A stretch of 64,000 bases of DNA from JALZKA01 sp963786495 (GTDB lineage: Bacteria > Actinomycetota > Thermoleophilia > Solirubrobacterales > 70-9), in contig CAWAZL010000008.1 in the NCBI GenBank assembly GCA_963786495.1, positions 62,001 through 126,000 on the forward strand, read 5' to 3'. Made by a program: the position numbers and the translations under genes. This document shows, in pieces, positions 51,217 to 60,340 of the stretch. The notes under the pieces are model-generated. The model saw only the letters and a program-made list of their open reading frames with translations, searched no databases and was not told the DNA's origin. How positions within the stretch are numbered: the first letter of the stretch is position 1; the number at the start of each line of letters is the position of its first letter.

Positions 51217-51429
51217 GTGACGGAGAGATTCAAGCGCGGCGACAGGGTCGAGTGGAACTTTCGCGGGCACGCGGTGACCGGCAAGGTCCGGAAGCGCCTG
51301 GTCGTGCGGACCGAGGTCGCCGGGCAAGTCGTGGCGGCGTCGAAGGACGACCCCCGCTATCTCGTTCGCTCGGACAAGACAGGAAGGGAGACTGCTCGCC
51401 GCGCTGAGGCGCTCAGGCGACTGGACTGA
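51217..51429 (+). CDS. DUF2945 (Tudor-like) small protein
   Basis: A 70-aa protein from GTG 51217, spaced well from GGAGAGG. The pattern G-D-R-V-E-W-N-F, then A-V-T-G-K-V, D-D-P-R-Y-L-V-R-S-D-K-T-G-R and A-L-R-R-L is that of the DUF2945/hypervirulence-associated Tudor family. These small basic proteins may bind nucleic acid or peptides; no function is settled. An SL hairpin lies directly before it. Confidence 0.8.
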   Translation: MTERFKRGDRVEWNFRGHAVTGKVRKRLVVRTEVAGQVVAASKDDPRYLVRSDKTGRETARRAEALRRLD

Positions 51430-51470
51430 GAACCAAGAGGACGCCAGGGCGCCCACCTACACAGTGAGGA

Positions 51471-52718
51471 TCAGTTATTGGCGATCGGCAATGGCGCAAC
51501 TGGGCGCCAAAGAATCGGCGAGTCCGTCACGATCGTCGAGCCGGCGTTTCGGGGCCGTTTGGCGCCCCAGATCGTGTAGCTCGGAGACAGCACGATCATG
51601 TGGCACGCCGCGGTGTCCGGGTAATAGCGACCCTGAGCATTCCTTTCCTGCCCGCCCTTGTCGTTGAGCGCTGCGCCCGCGCCCGTGTAGCAGTAGACCC
51701 CAGGCGAAGGGTTCGAGATCGGCGTCAGGCCATCGGGATGTGGATTGCTCGAGGTGCAGACGATCCGAGTCGCGAAGTTTCGAAGCGGCTGTCCCGACCT
51801 ATTGGTCGAGCTGTTCATGATCTCAACGGTGCAGCCCTTCGCCAGCGGCGTACTGGAAGCGGTGCCGGTTGAATCGCGGCGATGACCCCTCGTATTGCCG
51901 CCGCCGGCAGGGTCCGCGCAGGTCGGCTCGCCGTCGCCGCTCAGCTTCATCGCCATTGCGAAGTTGCCGTTCTTATTGCCAGTTTTCGAAAGCGTGCCCG
52001 TAACCCGTGCGTACTTCTTGTTTCCCTTCTTCGCATGCAGAACCTCGCCGCTGCGCCCGTCCTTGAACTTGCACTTGGTGACATCGAGCGTTTCGATGTC
52101 GACGCACCCGACCTTGCCCTTCTTGATCGGCGTGAGCTTGCAGTTGTCGACGAGCTGACCTCCGCCTCGCTCCTCGAGCTCGATGGCCTTGCAAGGAGGC
52201 GCGAACGTCGACGTCCAAAAAGAGACGGTGACCCCGAAGCCGCTGTCGTTGGGGAAGGGGAGAATCTCCCGGAAGTCCACCGTGCCCTGGCTGTCGGCGA
52301 ACACCGCGGCGATTGCGAATCCGGTGGCATCGTCCCCTTCAGAGACCATCGTGACGTAGGCAAGGTCGGACGGATCACCCTCGTAGTTCCAGGACATCTC
52401 CCTCGAGGCTGAGTGGCCCAGCACGTTGGGCGTGAGGTTCCAGTCTCCGGTGTCTTCGCGGATGTCCTGAACCAAGGGCTCGACGTCTACCTTGTTTGTG
52501 TCTTGGATGGCGCCGAGCACCGCCTCTACGTTCTCCTCGCTGTCGTCGGCGGCGGCGATCGTATGGCCATCAAAGGTCTGGCCCGCGCTGATCGAGCACG
52601 GCAGGTTCGGCTTGGTCTTGCAGGAGCCGGTGAAGGCGTCCCCTGCCTGAGAAGGAGGCACAAGGAGCGCGGCGGCGAGGGTCAGGGCCATCCCACACAC
52701 GGCGATCGTCGCTCTCAA
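51471..52718 (-). CDS. Secreted hypothetical protein (415 aa)
   Basis: A 415-aa protein with a signal ending A-A-L-L-V-P-P-S-Q-A and no recognised domain. It contains paired Cys segments (C-K-T-K-P-N-L-P-C, C-K-A-I-E-L-E-E, C-V-D-I-E-T-L), a positive, charged patch around 240-260 and a C-terminal beta-rich portion with T-V-E-I-M-N-S-S-T. It is the last of the six secreted genes on the minus strand, one base after the next gene upstream. A surface or extracellular structural role is inferred from the context. Confidence 0.75.
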   Translation of the reverse strand: MRATIAVCGMALTLAAALLVPPSQAGDAFTGSCKTKPNLPCSISAGQTFDGHTIAAADDSEENVEAVLGAIQDTNKVDVEPLVQDIREDTGDWNLTPNVLGHSASREMSWNYEGDPSDLAYVTMVSEGDDATGFAIAAVFADSQGTVDFREILPFPNDSGFGVTVSFWTSTFAPPCKAIELEERGGGQLVDNCKLTPIKKGKVGCVDIETLDVTKCKFKDGRSGEVLHAKKGNKKYARVTGTLSKTGNKNGNFAMAMKLSGDGEPTCADPAGGGNTRGHRRDSTGTASSTPLAKGCTVEIMNSSTNRSGQPLRNFATRIVCTSSNPHPDGLTPISNPSPGVYCYTGAGAALNDKGGQERNAQGRYYPDTAACHMIVLSPSYTIWGAKRPRNAGSTIVTDSPILWRPVAPLPIANN

Positions 52719-52719
52719 C

Positions 52720-53607
52720 TCATTCCTCCTTCAGGCAGATGACCGTGACTTCGAAGTCACGCGCTTCGTTGTCGGGCGTGTCGTCGTTGTCGATGATTCC
52801 CTCCCAGCCGTTGGTGCCGTTCGAGGGCTGGGTCGAGTTGATGCGCAGCGCGTGCTTCGACTTCGCGTCCACGATGACGCCGCCGCCGACGCGCGGCTCG
52901 AACACGTCACACCCAGCGCCGGTGAGGGCCTGCTCGCCGTCGGGTGCGCTCGCTGTCTCCGTCGTGTAGCGATAGTCCTTGGGCTTGCGCACCTTGTCGC
53001 AGACGGCGTAGACATCCATTCGCGCCCCGCCGCTATCGATCGAGGCGGTATCTGTCGCGACGTACCACCCATCCGGCCGCCTGTCAGTGTCGCCGTCGTC
53101 GATGGGGCCGCTGCTGACGAGGAACGCGAGTTCGCCAGGAGTGTTCATCTGCGCTCCGCCACCGACCACGGCCTCATCGCCCTTGCATTTCACCAGCGCC
53201 TCAGCCTGCTTGGGCACCTTGAGCTTTACATCTTTCTCCTTGCGAATCTTGTAGTCGCCCGCCCCGTCGATGTCGCAGACGACCCACGTCTCCGAATCCG
53301 AGGTGGTCGTGATCCCGTCGAAGAAGTTGTGGATCCGGACCGTCCAGGCGCCGGCATCGCCGGGACTCGCCAGCGAGCCCGGGCGGCTGGAGTTGAGCCA
53401 CAGCTTCTCGTTGTAGGGCGCCCCGTTGTAAGTGCCGCCGCTGATCGCGATGTCGCCGCCGCCGGGACACTCCGCGGTGTTGTCCACACGGCTGCTCTCG
53501 GCCACCGGAAAGGTTGTCATCGCATCGGTGTAGTCGGCGCTGGCCGACCCGGGCGCTGCGAATAGGACGATGGTTGAGATCCAGGCAGCGAAGTGCACTT
53601 TGTTCAC
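52720..53607 (-). CDS. Secreted triple-repeat protein (CP...GGG...GW...VC)
   Basis: A 295-aa protein with a signal ending P-G-S-A-S-A. Three repeats follow at about 45, 140 and 230. Each opens with a Cys (C-P-G-G-G-D-I, C-K-G-D-E-A-V-V-G-G-G, C-D-V-F-E-P-R-V-G-G-G) and contains a G-W/A-W turn and closes with a V-C pair about 60 residues on. Six cysteines suggest three intra-repeat disulfides. The same unit recurs in the genes at 54985, 55991, 56869 and 57789. Function is unknown. It overlaps the NHL-protein gene by 4 nt. Confidence 0.82.
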   Translation of the reverse strand: MNKVHFAAWISTIVLFAAPGSASADYTDAMTTFPVAESSRVDNTAECPGGGDIAISGGTYNGAPYNEKLWLNSSRPGSLASPGDAGAWTVRIHNFFDGITTTSDSETWVVCDIDGAGDYKIRKEKDVKLKVPKQAEALVKCKGDEAVVGGGAQMNTPGELAFLVSSGPIDDGDTDRRPDGWYVATDTASIDSGGARMDVYAVCDKVRKPKDYRYTTETASAPDGEQALTGAGCDVFEPRVGGGVIVDAKSKHALRINSTQPSNGTNGWEGIIDNDDTPDNEARDFEVTVICLKEE

Positions 53608-54968
53608 TTGATCCTCACCTGCACTTCGTTGGAGATGGCTTGAGTGAAACCGGCGGTCGTTGAAGAAGTTGCGCGGAAGGTCGTGGCCTTCTTGACCTTC
53701 TTCTTGCGTGTCGCGCTGCAGTCGCCGTCGGCGGTCGCCTCGCTCCCGATCGGCTGGAAGTCGGCGCCCTTGAAGCGCTCGAACTGGACCGGCTCCCCCG
53801 CGGTAGCCGGACAGGGCGTGAGCGTCGCCGTGAGCGTTGTCTTGCCACCCTTCTTGACCCTCTTCGGCTTGGCCTTGAGTGTCACCGACTTTTCGGCCGG
53901 CCCTTCGCCGCCGAGCGAGAAGATGTCGACACGAGAGTTCGTGGTGAATGCGGTTGTGTTGCGGACATACAGGTCGCCCGAGTCGATCTCAAGCCTGCTG
54001 GGATAGCTGAGCTGCCCCGGTCCGGCCCCGGCGATGCCTGCTTGGCAGCCGCTCTGAGTTGTGCACGTCTCGAACTGCGCAGCACCCGTGTCAACGCCGT
54101 AGCCGAACCCTTGGACGAACGCCCCGATCGCGGTGAATTGCATGATCCGGTGGTTGTTCAAGTCCGCGACGTACACGGCCCCCTCGGTCGCGTCCACCGC
54201 GATCCCGGTCGGCTGGGTGAACTGCCCAGCGGCCGTGCCGGGCGCTCCGAAGGCGAGCTCAGGGAAAGGCCCGGGGCCCACGACCTTGACCCTCGATGGC
54301 GTCTCGAAGTCGTATCCCGCCTCGACCACGTAGAGCTTGCCCGAGACGGGCCCGATCACCACGTCTTGCGGATTATTGAGGTACTGGACCTCGTCGCCCG
54401 CGAACCCGTCGCTGCAGAGCGGCTGGAGCTTGCTCGGCTGGCACGTCTCGAAGGAAGTGCCGCTACCGGTCGCGACGCCCACGCCACTGACGGCCACCGT
54501 CTGCCCAAGTGGCGAGGTGGAGATGGAAGTGAGGCGATTCGAGGCCGACGTAGTCAAGTGGGCGCTCCCGCCTGCCACGGCCAGGCCGCTGGCCACGTTC
54601 AGGTTGAGCTGGTACGCGGTATCCGCACTGGTTGCGGCCTCGTCGGTCCCGTTGGGTAACCAAGTCCAAACCCGATCGGGGTCTTGGGCTGAAGCCCAGA
54701 TACGGCCGCCGGCAAAGTCCAGGTCGGCGGGGCTGGCAAACCCCGCGCCGGTGGTGAAGCCGGTCTCGGGTGTGCCGGTAGAGCTGTAGCGGTCGATTGC
54801 TCCGGCCCGCGCCACCAGGATGTCGCCCGTATCGTCCACGGTGAAGGCGGCACCCGAGCCGATCGGGATTGAGCGGTCGAAGGTGACATCGGCGCCCACG
54901 GGCGCCGGTAGCGCCCACCATGCCAGCACCGCCACGAACGCGCCCGTCCACCGCCTCGCGTTTCTCAT
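53604..54968 (-). CDS. Secreted NHL-repeat beta-propeller protein with C-terminal Ig-like domain
   Basis: A 454-aa protein with a signal ending A-P-V-G-A. It contains NHL/SMP-30-like propeller repeats (I-P-I-G-S-G-A-A-F-T-V-D-D-T-G, Q-F-T-Q-P-T-G-I-A-V-D-A-T-E-G and V-Y-V-A-D-L-N-N-H-R-I-M-Q-F), then an Ig-like tail V-T-L-K-A-K-P-K-R-V-K-K-G-G-K. NHL propellers bind ligands or proteins and are often surface adhesion scaffolds. It follows a triple-repeat gene by 16 nt and overlaps the next by 4 nt. Confidence 0.85.
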   Translation of the reverse strand: MRNARRWTGAFVAVLAWWALPAPVGADVTFDRSIPIGSGAAFTVDDTGDILVARAGAIDRYSSTGTPETGFTTGAGFASPADLDFAGGRIWASAQDPDRVWTWLPNGTDEAATSADTAYQLNLNVASGLAVAGGSAHLTTSASNRLTSISTSPLGQTVAVSGVGVATGSGTSFETCQPSKLQPLCSDGFAGDEVQYLNNPQDVVIGPVSGKLYVVEAGYDFETPSRVKVVGPGPFPELAFGAPGTAAGQFTQPTGIAVDATEGAVYVADLNNHRIMQFTAIGAFVQGFGYGVDTGAAQFETCTTQSGCQAGIAGAGPGQLSYPSRLEIDSGDLYVRNTTAFTTNSRVDIFSLGGEGPAEKSVTLKAKPKRVKKGGKTTLTATLTPCPATAGEPVQFERFKGADFQPIGSEATADGDCSATRKKKVKKATTFRATSSTTAGFTQAISNEVQVRIK

Positions 54969-54984
54969 CGAGACCCGATCGTCG

Positions 54985-55899
54985 TCACTTCTTACAGATC
55001 GCCCACACGTCGAGATCCGCTTCCTCGAAGGAGATGCCCTCGGCGATCCAGCCCTTCTTCGGAGGCTTGTCTGACCCCACGGGCTGGGGCGAAGACGACG
55101 TGAGCCATGCGTCGCCGGTCAGGGGACCCCCGAATATCTCCGCGCCACCCCCCGAGACGACCGAGTTCTTGGGGCAGTTCACCGCCAAGTTCGCTTCGCC
55201 GGGCGCGCCGTCCGTCATCTGAACCTTCCGATGCTTCACGGAGTACTTCTGCTCCTCCTTCGAGCAGATGGCGTAGGCGACGAGGCCGTGCGGCGCCGAG
55301 TCGTAGTTGTGTGCCACGGTCACCCACCCTGTGGGCTTCTTCTTGTCGAACGGGGTCGGTCGAGAGCCGACGATGATCATGTCGCCGAGGTCGCTGTCGG
55401 TGAGCGTCCCTCCGCCGGTGGCGACGGTGTTCTTCGGGCAATTCACGTTCGCTCCATCTGTGACCCCTGCCGCAACGAGCTTCGAGCTCGAGCGGTAGCG
55501 GATCTTCGACGCACGCTCCGCGCAGATCGCGTACGAGATCATGGTCGCGGTGGGGAACGCCGGTGCCAAATTTCCCTCCGAAAGCCAGCCCTCGTCCGGA
55601 GTCTGGTTGGGGTCGCCCGCCGGCTGCGGAGTGGAGTTCGTAAGAGAGGCATCATCGGCGCCCGCTGTATCGATGAAGGTGCCGCCGCCCGTCGGGACAC
55701 TCTCCTCGGGGCACTCGACGACCAAGCCCGGGTCGGCGTCCGAGATCGTTTTCTGCTCCACGGTGTAGGAGAGCCCTTTGAACACGGGAAGCCTCTCCGA
55801 AGGGCCCATCGCTTCGCCGCGGGGCCCCGGACTGATCGCAAGAGCGGCGAATCCCAAAGTGCCGAACGCAATGGCAGTTCGCCTGAGTCGAACACTCAT
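54985..55899 (-). CDS. Secreted triple-repeat protein
   Basis: A 304-aa protein from ATG 55899, preceded by GGAGGTAAGAGG; the longer frame upstream is basic and unlikely. Repeats start at C-P-E-E-S-V-P-T-G-G-G, C-P-K-N-T-V-A-T-G-G-G and C-P-K-N-S-V-V-S-G-G-G, each closing with a Y-A-I-C or W-A-I-C. The spacing of the Cys pairs is close to 60-65 residues. The repeats are clearly related to the neighbouring paralogues. Function unknown; the signal peptide implies export. Confidence 0.85.
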   Translation of the reverse strand: MSVRLRRTAIAFGTLGFAALAISPGPRGEAMGPSERLPVFKGLSYTVEQKTISDADPGLVVECPEESVPTGGGTFIDTAGADDASLTNSTPQPAGDPNQTPDEGWLSEGNLAPAFPTATMISYAICAERASKIRYRSSSKLVAAGVTDGANVNCPKNTVATGGGTLTDSDLGDMIIVGSRPTPFDKKKPTGWVTVAHNYDSAPHGLVAYAICSKEEQKYSVKHRKVQMTDGAPGEANLAVNCPKNSVVSGGGAEIFGGPLTGDAWLTSSSPQPVGSDKPPKKGWIAEGISFEEADLDVWAICKK

Positions 55900-55990
55900 G
55901 AACCTCTTACCTCCAAACCGCCCACCCCCACGGAGGGCTCTAATCCAATGGGAAGTATTGCGCTCCTGAGGCCGTTTGGCAAGCGAGCCG

Positions 55991-56872
55991 CTAGCGGGCG
56001 CAGACCGAGACGACGTCAGCTTCAGGCTCGGCACTGAACGGATCGGGGAGGAACGACACGCCCCACGCGTCTTCTGGCCGATGGCCCGCCTCGCCCGGCC
56101 GGTCGTCCGGGAACGAATCCTCGATCTTGACCGTGACGTCCATCCCGGGGTCGGCCACGTAGCCGCCTCCCCCGACGACCTCCTCGCGCTTCTTGCAGAA
56201 GACGGGGACGGGCGCGCCGAAGGGCGACTCGACCGTGAAGGACTCCTGCCGGTAGCGGAGTTTGAGCTTGTCCGTGCAGACCGCGGCGAGTGTCACATCG
56301 GGAAACGACGCGCTCCCCTCGACCGCGACCTGCGTTGCCTCCCCGCTGTCGCTGCTGAAGTCATAAGGCGACCAGGTGTGGACAGAGGTCTCCCCCATTG
56401 CACCCTCGGTTTCGGCTCCGGCACCAGTTGCCTCGGTCCCTTCAGGGCAAATCGCACCGTCGGTGACAATCGCGGTCGCCATAGAACCGACCGCGATGTA
56501 CTTGGGCGACGGCCCCGTGGCACACACCGCGTGGACCTTCATGCGATCGACAGGCTGGCCGGTGTCCTCGGGGCTCGCGACCACCACCGACCAACCATCG
56601 TCAGGCTTTACGTCCCCGTCTCCGCGGTCGACCGGCATGCTCGAAACGACGACCCCCATCCCCCACACCGCGCCGATGCCGCCGCCGAGCACGTGCGTGT
56701 CGCCGGGGCACTTCACCGTGACCGGGGCGTGCTGCGTTCCGGGTAGGAGCTTGAACGGCTTCTTCTCGTAGGTGATCTCGGCTGAGGCGGTGGCCGAGGC
56801 GACCAGCAGTGCGACCCAAGCGATGACGAGATTTCTCATCACACGCGTCCCCATCGCGACCGCGTATGTCAT
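55991..56872 (-). CDS. Secreted triple-repeat protein
   Basis: A 293-aa protein, ATG 56872 overlapping the upstream stop by 4 nt. Signal A-L-L-V-A-S-A-T-A-S-A. Repeats begin V-K-C-P-G-D-T-H-V-L-G-G-G, A-I-C-P-E-G-T-E-A-T-G-A-G and V-F-C-K-K-R-E-E-V-V-G-G-G-G, and end with H-A-V-C, L-A-A-V-C and V-S-V-C. The second repeat is the most divergent. Part of the same secreted operon. Start codons at 56854 or 56839 are alternatives. Confidence 0.83.
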   Translation of the reverse strand: MTYAVAMGTRVMRNLVIAWVALLVASATASAEITYEKKPFKLLPGTQHAPVTVKCPGDTHVLGGGIGAVWGMGVVVSSMPVDRGDGDVKPDDGWSVVVASPEDTGQPVDRMKVHAVCATGPSPKYIAVGSMATAIVTDGAICPEGTEATGAGAETEGAMGETSVHTWSPYDFSSDSGEATQVAVEGSASFPDVTLAAVCTDKLKLRYRQESFTVESPFGAPVPVFCKKREEVVGGGGYVADPGMDVTVKIEDSFPDDRPGEAGHRPEDAWGVSFLPDPFSAEPEADVVSVCAR

Positions 56873-57750
56873 GGCAGGCAGATCGCGTAGGCACGCAATC
56901 CAAGCGCGAACATCGAGTTCTGGCTGTCTGCTTCCACGTACCAGCCGTCGTCTGGGCGCTCGTCGGGGTTGCCGTCGTCAAAGGGCATCGAGATGGTCAC
57001 GAAGTGATCCCTGAACTGGACCATCCACGCACCACCGCCAACCACGTCGGTGCCGGACGGGCAAGTCGCGAAGGCCTCGCCGAAGCCATTAGGGGGTGTG
57101 GTCGTTTCCTCGACTACGTAGACCGGGCGCTGCTTGCCGCAGATCGTGGTCGTCTTGGCATCGCTCTTGGGAGCCGATGACGGGCCGCCGACGAAGTCGA
57201 TTGCCGTTGCCTCCCAGCCCTTGTCCTGGCGATTCGAACCGACGGGAAACGGCGTCGAATAGGACAGGACTCCGCCCGCGTTCCAGGCGCCGGAGATCTG
57301 TGCGCCACCGCCCAGGGTTCGCGTGCCCTTGGGGCAGCGGGCCACGCCAAGGAGTTCACGCACGCCGCCACCAGAGGTGCCGACCTTCTCTGCCTTCTTG
57401 GTCCGGTAGACCGGAAGACGGTTGTCGCAGATCGCCGTGACCGCGAGGGTCCCACCGTTTGGTGAGTATCCGGCGGCCGACGTCATCCAGCCATCGTCGG
57501 GTGCGTTGCCCTTGTCCTTGGAGTCATAGGGACTCGAGCGAGTCAGGCGAACCTCGTTTTGCCCTGAGAAGATGAACTGGCCACCGCCAACGACGTGTTG
57601 GCCCGCCGGGCACCTGACTTTTTGTGTCGCGATCTCACCGGAGGGAACGAGCTTGGTCGGACCGGTGGGGTAATCAAGCGCACTCGCCGGCGATGCGACC
57701 ACAAAGCAAGCGCCGACCGCTGCGAGCCAACCGAACTGATGGCGATTCAC
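56869..57750 (-). CDS. Secreted triple-repeat protein
   Basis: A 293-aa protein from GTG 57750 after GGGGAAGGA. Signal G-A-C-F-V-V-A-S-P-A-S-A. The repeats begin C-P-A-G-Q-H-V-V-G-G-G, C-P-K-G-T-R-T-L-G-G-G and C-P-S-G-T-D-V-V-G-G-G, each followed by a G-W and a closing A-I-C or T-I-C. The three repeats are the most regular of the set and show the consensus best: Cys-Pro, Gly triplet, Gly-Trp, then Cys. Overlaps the downstream paralogue by 4 nt. Function unknown. Confidence 0.85.
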   Translation of the reverse strand: MNRHQFGWLAAVGACFVVASPASALDYPTGPTKLVPSGEIATQKVRCPAGQHVVGGGQFIFSGQNEVRLTRSSPYDSKDKGNAPDDGWMTSAAGYSPNGGTLAVTAICDNRLPVYRTKKAEKVGTSGGGVRELLGVARCPKGTRTLGGGAQISGAWNAGGVLSYSTPFPVGSNRQDKGWEATAIDFVGGPSSAPKSDAKTTTICGKQRPVYVVEETTTPPNGFGEAFATCPSGTDVVGGGAWMVQFRDHFVTISMPFDDGNPDERPDDGWYVEADSQNSMFALGLRAYAICLP

Positions 57751-57788
57751 TCGGCAATCCTTCCCCAGGGGTCGCACCTTGTCAAAAG

Positions 57789-58490
57789 CTAAAGGTTCGG
57801 GCAGAGAATCGCCGTGCGGAGGTTCAGCGAGCTCCCCGACGCGTTCAGCCCCGCACCGTCGTGGCCGAAGGTGTCGAATGTGGGTGCGTTCCCCGAGATG
57901 TATGTCGAGGTTGCGAGGTCCACTGCGGGTTTCGACTCTGGTTGATGTTCACGCCGTCGATCTTGTTCTCGGGAACACAGAGCGCGATCGAGTGGCGTTC
58001 CAGCTTTCCCTCGGAGAAGTTGACCCGCCACTTCTCGGCGCTGTCGATGAGCGTCGAGCCGGTGATGCGCCCACGCCGGGCGCCGACGAGGCTGGGGCCT
58101 TTCCCGGGCTTCCCCAGATAGGCGCCGCCCGTCATCGTTAGCTGGTTCCCCGGGCAGTCAGCGGTGACCCCTCCGGGCAAGCCTGTGTCCAGAACGTCGC
58201 CCTGATCTCGAACAGTGACGTTGGGCAGCTTGCCTTTCGGCACGCAGCGAGCCTCGATTGTCAGCGTGCGCGGCTCGCTTGCGACGGTCGGACCGCCGGC
58301 GTACCAGCCGCGCCCGTCGCGCGTGGGAGCCGAGCTCGTCAGGTGGGACAGGTTGGAGACACCGGGGGCGGGGCCCGCCCCTGTCGCATGCCAGAAGGCC
58401 CCGCCCGTGAGCAGGCGCTTGGACCTCGGGCAGTGCGCCGTGCCAGACCGACCGCGCCGCCCGCCGGCACGTCGATCTGCTTCAGCCCGG
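57789..58490 (-). pseudogene. 5'-truncated repeat-family paralogue with frameshifts
   Basis: Repeats A-H-C-P-R-S-K-R-L-L-T-G-G-A-F-W and A-D-C-P-G-N-Q-L-T-M-T-G-G-A-Y-L, with a closing L-R-T-A-I-L-C-P-N-L, mark this as a member of the secreted family. The signal peptide and N-terminus are missing; the sequence runs into glnA with only a few codons between. The coding frame changes twice (near 58430-58440 and near 57930). Truncation seems real, but the frame changes may be indels of the kind seen in the other genes. Confidence 0.65.
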
Positions 58491-59840
58491 CTAGAGGACC
58501 GGCAAGAAGCGCTCGATCTCCCAGGGAGTGACCTGTACGCGGTACTCCTCCCACTCCTCGCGCTTGATCTCGATGAAGCGCTTGAAGGTGTGCTCGCCCA
58601 GGACGCGGAGGACCAACTCTGACTCCGCGGCGATCTCGATCGCCTCGCCAAGGTTCTCGGGGAGCTGCTCGATGCCCCGCTGCCCGCGCTCTTCGGGAGT
58701 GAGGTGGTAGAGGTTCTGCTCCATCGGCTCGGGCAGCTCGTAGCCCTTCTCGATCCCCTCGAGTCCCGCGTGGAGCATCCCGGCGAAGCAGAGGTACGGG
58801 TTGCAGGCCGGGTCGGGGCACCGGAGCTCGGCGCGCGTTGCCCCCTCCTTGCCCGGGTGATAGAGCGGCACGCGGATGAGCGCGGAGCGGTTGCGCCGCG
58901 ACCACGAAAGATAGACCGGCGCCTCGTAACCGGGCACTAGCCGCTTGTAGGAGTTGACCCACTGCGCGAACAGCGGTGAGATCTCTCGCGCGTGGCGAAG
59001 CTGCCCGGCGATGAACGCCTTCGCGGTGTCGGAGAGGAAGTACTGGTCGTCCGGGTCGAAGAAGGCGTTTCGCCCGTCCGCCTGGAGCGACTGGTGGACG
59101 TGCATGCCCGAGCCGTTCTCGCCGGAAAGCGGCTTCGGCATGAACGTCGCGTGCATGCCGTGGTTCATCGCGTACTCCTTGACGACGATCCGGTACGTCA
59201 TGCAGTCGTCGGACATCTGGAGCGCGTCCTTGTAGCGCATGTCCACCTCGTGCTGCGAGGGGCCAACTTCGTGGTGGGCGTACTCGACGTGGATGCCGAG
59301 TTGCTCGAGAGCCAAGATCGTGTCGCGGCGCACCTCGGAGCCGGCGTCGAGCGTGGTCAGGTCGAAGTAGCCGCCCTCGTCCATGACCTGCGGCACGCCG
59401 CTCTCGGGGCGCGCTTCCTTGAAGTAGAAGAACTCGAGCTCCGGACCGATGTTGTAGGCCTCGAAGCCCATCTCCTTCGCCCGCTCGAGCGCGCGGCGCA
59501 TGATCCAGCGCGGATCGCCTTCGTAGGGCTCGCCGCCCGGGACCTGGACATCGCAGAACATCCGCGCTGTCGCCTTCTCCTCGGGCCGCCATGGCAGGAC
59601 GGCGAAGGTCGCGGGGTCGGGCATGGCGATCATGTCCGACTCCTCGATGGGGTTGAAACCGGTGATCGACGAGCCGTCGAAGCCCATCCCGCCTTCGAAC
59701 GCGTCGTCGAGCTCGGACGAGTTGATCGAGAAGCTCTTGAGCTGGCCCAGGACGTCCGTGAACCACAGGCGAATGAAGCGAACGTCCTGCTCAGAGACGA
59801 TCTTCTTTACGTCGTCGGCTGTCTTGGGCGTGTCGGCCAT
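58491..59840 (-). CDS. glnA: Glutamine synthetase type I
   Basis: A 449-aa GS type I of the short (alpha) form. The beta-grasp domain begins D-V-R-F-I-R-L-W-F-T-D-V-L-G-Q-L-K-S-F. The catalytic domain has F-D-G-S-S-I-T-G-F, G-P-E-L-E-F-F-Y-F, H-H-E-V-G-P-S-Q-H-E and the N-G-S-G-M-H-V-H-Q-S loop near 240. It makes glutamine from glutamate, ammonia and ATP. The C-terminus lacks the adenylylation-site Tyr loop of the beta type, so it is probably not adenylylated. A second glnA elsewhere in the genome would be normal. Confidence 0.95.
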   Translation of the reverse strand: MADTPKTADDVKKIVSEQDVRFIRLWFTDVLGQLKSFSINSSELDDAFEGGMGFDGSSITGFNPIEESDMIAMPDPATFAVLPWRPEEKATARMFCDVQVPGGEPYEGDPRWIMRRALERAKEMGFEAYNIGPELEFFYFKEARPESGVPQVMDEGGYFDLTTLDAGSEVRRDTILALEQLGIHVEYAHHEVGPSQHEVDMRYKDALQMSDDCMTYRIVVKEYAMNHGMHATFMPKPLSGENGSGMHVHQSLQADGRNAFFDPDDQYFLSDTAKAFIAGQLRHAREISPLFAQWVNSYKRLVPGYEAPVYLSWSRRNRSALIRVPLYHPGKEGATRAELRCPDPACNPYLCFAGMLHAGLEGIEKGYELPEPMEQNLYHLTPEERGQRGIEQLPENLGEAIEIAAESELVLRVLGEHTFKRFIEIKREEWEEYRVQVTPWEIERFLPVL

Positions 59841-59882
59841 GAGGAGGAAACCTTAGCCCTAGGAACTCCTTAGGGTTTGGCC

Positions 59883-60308
59883 ATGGGGACAAAGTTCGAC
59901 GATCAGCTTGAGACAGTCGTGAAACCGCTCGTTGAGGACGGCGAGTCGCTTCGCGGCATGTGCGCCGGTTCTTGGCAGAAGGGCATGTTCAGCCAGTCGA
60001 TGGTCGCCTTCGCGGTAACCGACAGGCGCCTGATCGTCCAGCCGGCGAACCGCAAGTGGGAAGCGGACGGAGAGCCACTCTCGCTCACACGCGATCAGGT
60101 CGCGAGCGCGAAGGTCGGCGGGGCGGGCGACGCCGGCGACATCTCGGGCGCGATCATGAGCAAGTCGGCGGTAAAGCTCCAGATCAAGACGGTCGACGGC
60201 GAAAAGCTCAAGTTCATGCTGATGCGCGGAACCGGCCCGCTCGGCGGCTTCGGCGGCGGCGAGACCCAGCGCCAGGGTGTCGATGCGCTCGCGAGCTTCC
60301 TTACGTAG
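59883..60308 (+). CDS. PH-like domain protein of unknown function
   Basis: A 141-aa protein from ATG 59883. It begins G-T-K-F-D-D-Q-L-E, then F-A-V-T-D-R-R-L-I-V-Q-P-A, typical of bacterial PH-like proteins (bPH family). It is followed by a terminator (60309-60336) that also bounds rnpB. No partner or function can be assigned. It is divergent from glnA with a 42-nt gap, so their promoters probably overlap. Confidence 0.65.
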   Translation: MGTKFDDQLETVVKPLVEDGESLRGMCAGSWQKGMFSQSMVAFAVTDRRLIVQPANRKWEADGEPLSLTRDQVASAKVGGAGDAGDISGAIMSKSAVKLQIKTVDGEKLKFMLMRGTGPLGGFGGGETQRQGVDALASFLT

Positions 60309-60336
60309 AAAGGGCCCCGCTCTCGCGGGGCCCTTT
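60309..60336. terminator. Rho-independent terminator (bidirectional)
   Basis: AAAGGGCCCCGC and GCGGGGCCCTTT form a perfect 12-bp stem with a TCTC loop. It starts right after the stop of the PH-like gene, and the 3' end of rnpB lies 4 nt beyond, so it can stop transcription from both directions. Confidence 0.85.
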
Positions 60337-60340
60337 CCGT

